Shown: positions 5,670-6,045 of the stretch, piece by piece
Position numbering within the stretch: the stretch's first letter is position 1
Layout: the number at the start of each line of letters is the position of its first letter
Source: Kangiella sp.
GTDB lineage: Bacteria; Pseudomonadota; Gammaproteobacteria; Enterobacterales; Kangiellaceae
Direction of reading: 5' to 3'
Assembly (NCBI GenBank): GCA_026195755.1
Contig: JAPHRL010000044.1
Location: 1-6,045 of the forward strand
Length of the DNA stretch: 6,045 nucleotides
Translations under genes and position numbers: made by a program
Notes under the pieces: generated by a model
What the model was told of the DNA's origin: nothing
The model's input: the letters and a program-made list of their open reading frames with translations, nothing else
Database searches by the model: none

Positions 5670-6045
5670 TTACAGTCTGCCTTGGTAATAGCTAACTTCT
5701 GAAACCTTATGCCAGCTCTTGGCCTGATCTCTGAAGCTTTTAAACGATTGCAATATTCGCTGGTCCAGTTCTGTTTTGGCCTGCTCTTCAATCATGGTAT
5801 TAGACACTTTCTGTAATTCATTGAGCACATCTTTGGGTAACTCTTTGAGTTGCACTCCATGCTTATTCACTAATGTCTGCAATGCTTTATTATTTTCCGC
5901 AGTAAAATGAGCCAGCATGTCAGCATTGGTGACTCGACAGGCATGACGAACGACATCCTGGAGATCCTGCGGCAACGCTTCGAAGGCTTCTTTATTGATC
6001 AGCGCTTCTAATGTTGAACCCGGCTCTTGCCAGCCTGGATAATAA
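5670..6045 (-). CDS. dctP: TRAP transporter periplasmic solute-binding protein, C-terminal part (DctP family, FcbT1/TakP/COG4663-like)
   Basis: The frame is open from the window edge (first full codon 6042-6044) to the TAA at 5670-5672, giving the last 124 residues. It begins YYPGWQEPGSTLEALINK, a segment that in this binding-protein subgroup contributes to the ligand pocket and leads into the C-terminal helices. The rest is helical and charged, with the pattern EALPQDLQDVV, then NNKALQTLV, then GVQLKELP, as in TakP-like proteins. In TakP the extended C-terminal helix mediates dimer formation. The subgroup matches that of DctQ and DctM in this window, so this is most likely their partner even though it is on the opposite strand, about 1.9 kb beyond dctM. 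Characterised relatives bind 2-oxoacids (TakP) or lactate. The signal peptide and N-terminal lobe lie outside the window, so the ligand cannot be judged further. Confidence 0.88.
   Translation of the reverse strand, partial: YYPGWQEPGSTLEALINKEAFEALPQDLQDVVRHACRVTNADMLAHFTAENNKALQTLVNKHGVQLKELPKDVLNELQKVSNTMIEEQAKTELDQRILQSFKSFRDQAKSWHKVSEVSYYQGRL

Overview
The window looks like chromosomal DNA from a Gammaproteobacterium of moderate GC content (about 45% by eye). Coding is dense, Shine-Dalgarno (SD) sites are clear, and the proteins have Gram-negative features: an exported beta-lactamase-fold enzyme, a TRAP transporter with a periplasmic binding protein, and a MurI of about 267 residues. A marine or halophilic lineage would fit the Na+-coupled TRAP system, but that is inference and I cannot name the genus.

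Layout from left to right. (1) Positions 1-1260, minus strand: a secreted serine hydrolase of the beta-lactamase/penicillin-binding fold, cut off at its C-terminus by the window edge. (2) Positions 1261-1774: a 514-bp AT-rich divergent intergenic region with no convincing gene. It holds three exact copies of the DnaA-box consensus TTATCCACA, two of them as an inverted pair, plus a short palindrome, inverted repeats and a T4G4-5 direct repeat. (3) Positions 1775-5627, plus strand: a tightly packed run of four genes. These are the small (DctQ) and large (DctM) permeases of a TRAP transporter of the FcbT/TakP-like subgroup, glutamate racemase murI, and an RDD-family membrane protein with extra N- and C-terminal domains. 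Gaps are an 8-bp overlap, 15 bp and 3 bp, so co-transcription is likely. (4) Positions 5630-5660: a strong rho-independent terminator that can serve both strands. (5) Positions 5670-6045, minus strand: the C-terminal 124 residues of a TRAP periplasmic binding protein (DctP) of the same subgroup, converging on the four-gene run.

How the genes fit together. DctQ and DctM form the membrane part of a secondary transporter driven by an ion gradient. The DctP encoded on the opposite strand is the natural candidate for its binding protein, giving a complete but split TRAP system. Related binding proteins bind 2-oxoacids or lactate, so a small organic acid is the most reasonable guess for the ligand. 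MurI supplies D-glutamate for peptidoglycan. Its place between transporter genes may be incidental.

No clearly novel multi-gene system is present. The most unusual feature is the DnaA-box cluster in the intergenic region. Next are the split TRAP locus and the uncharacterised terminal domains of the RDD protein.
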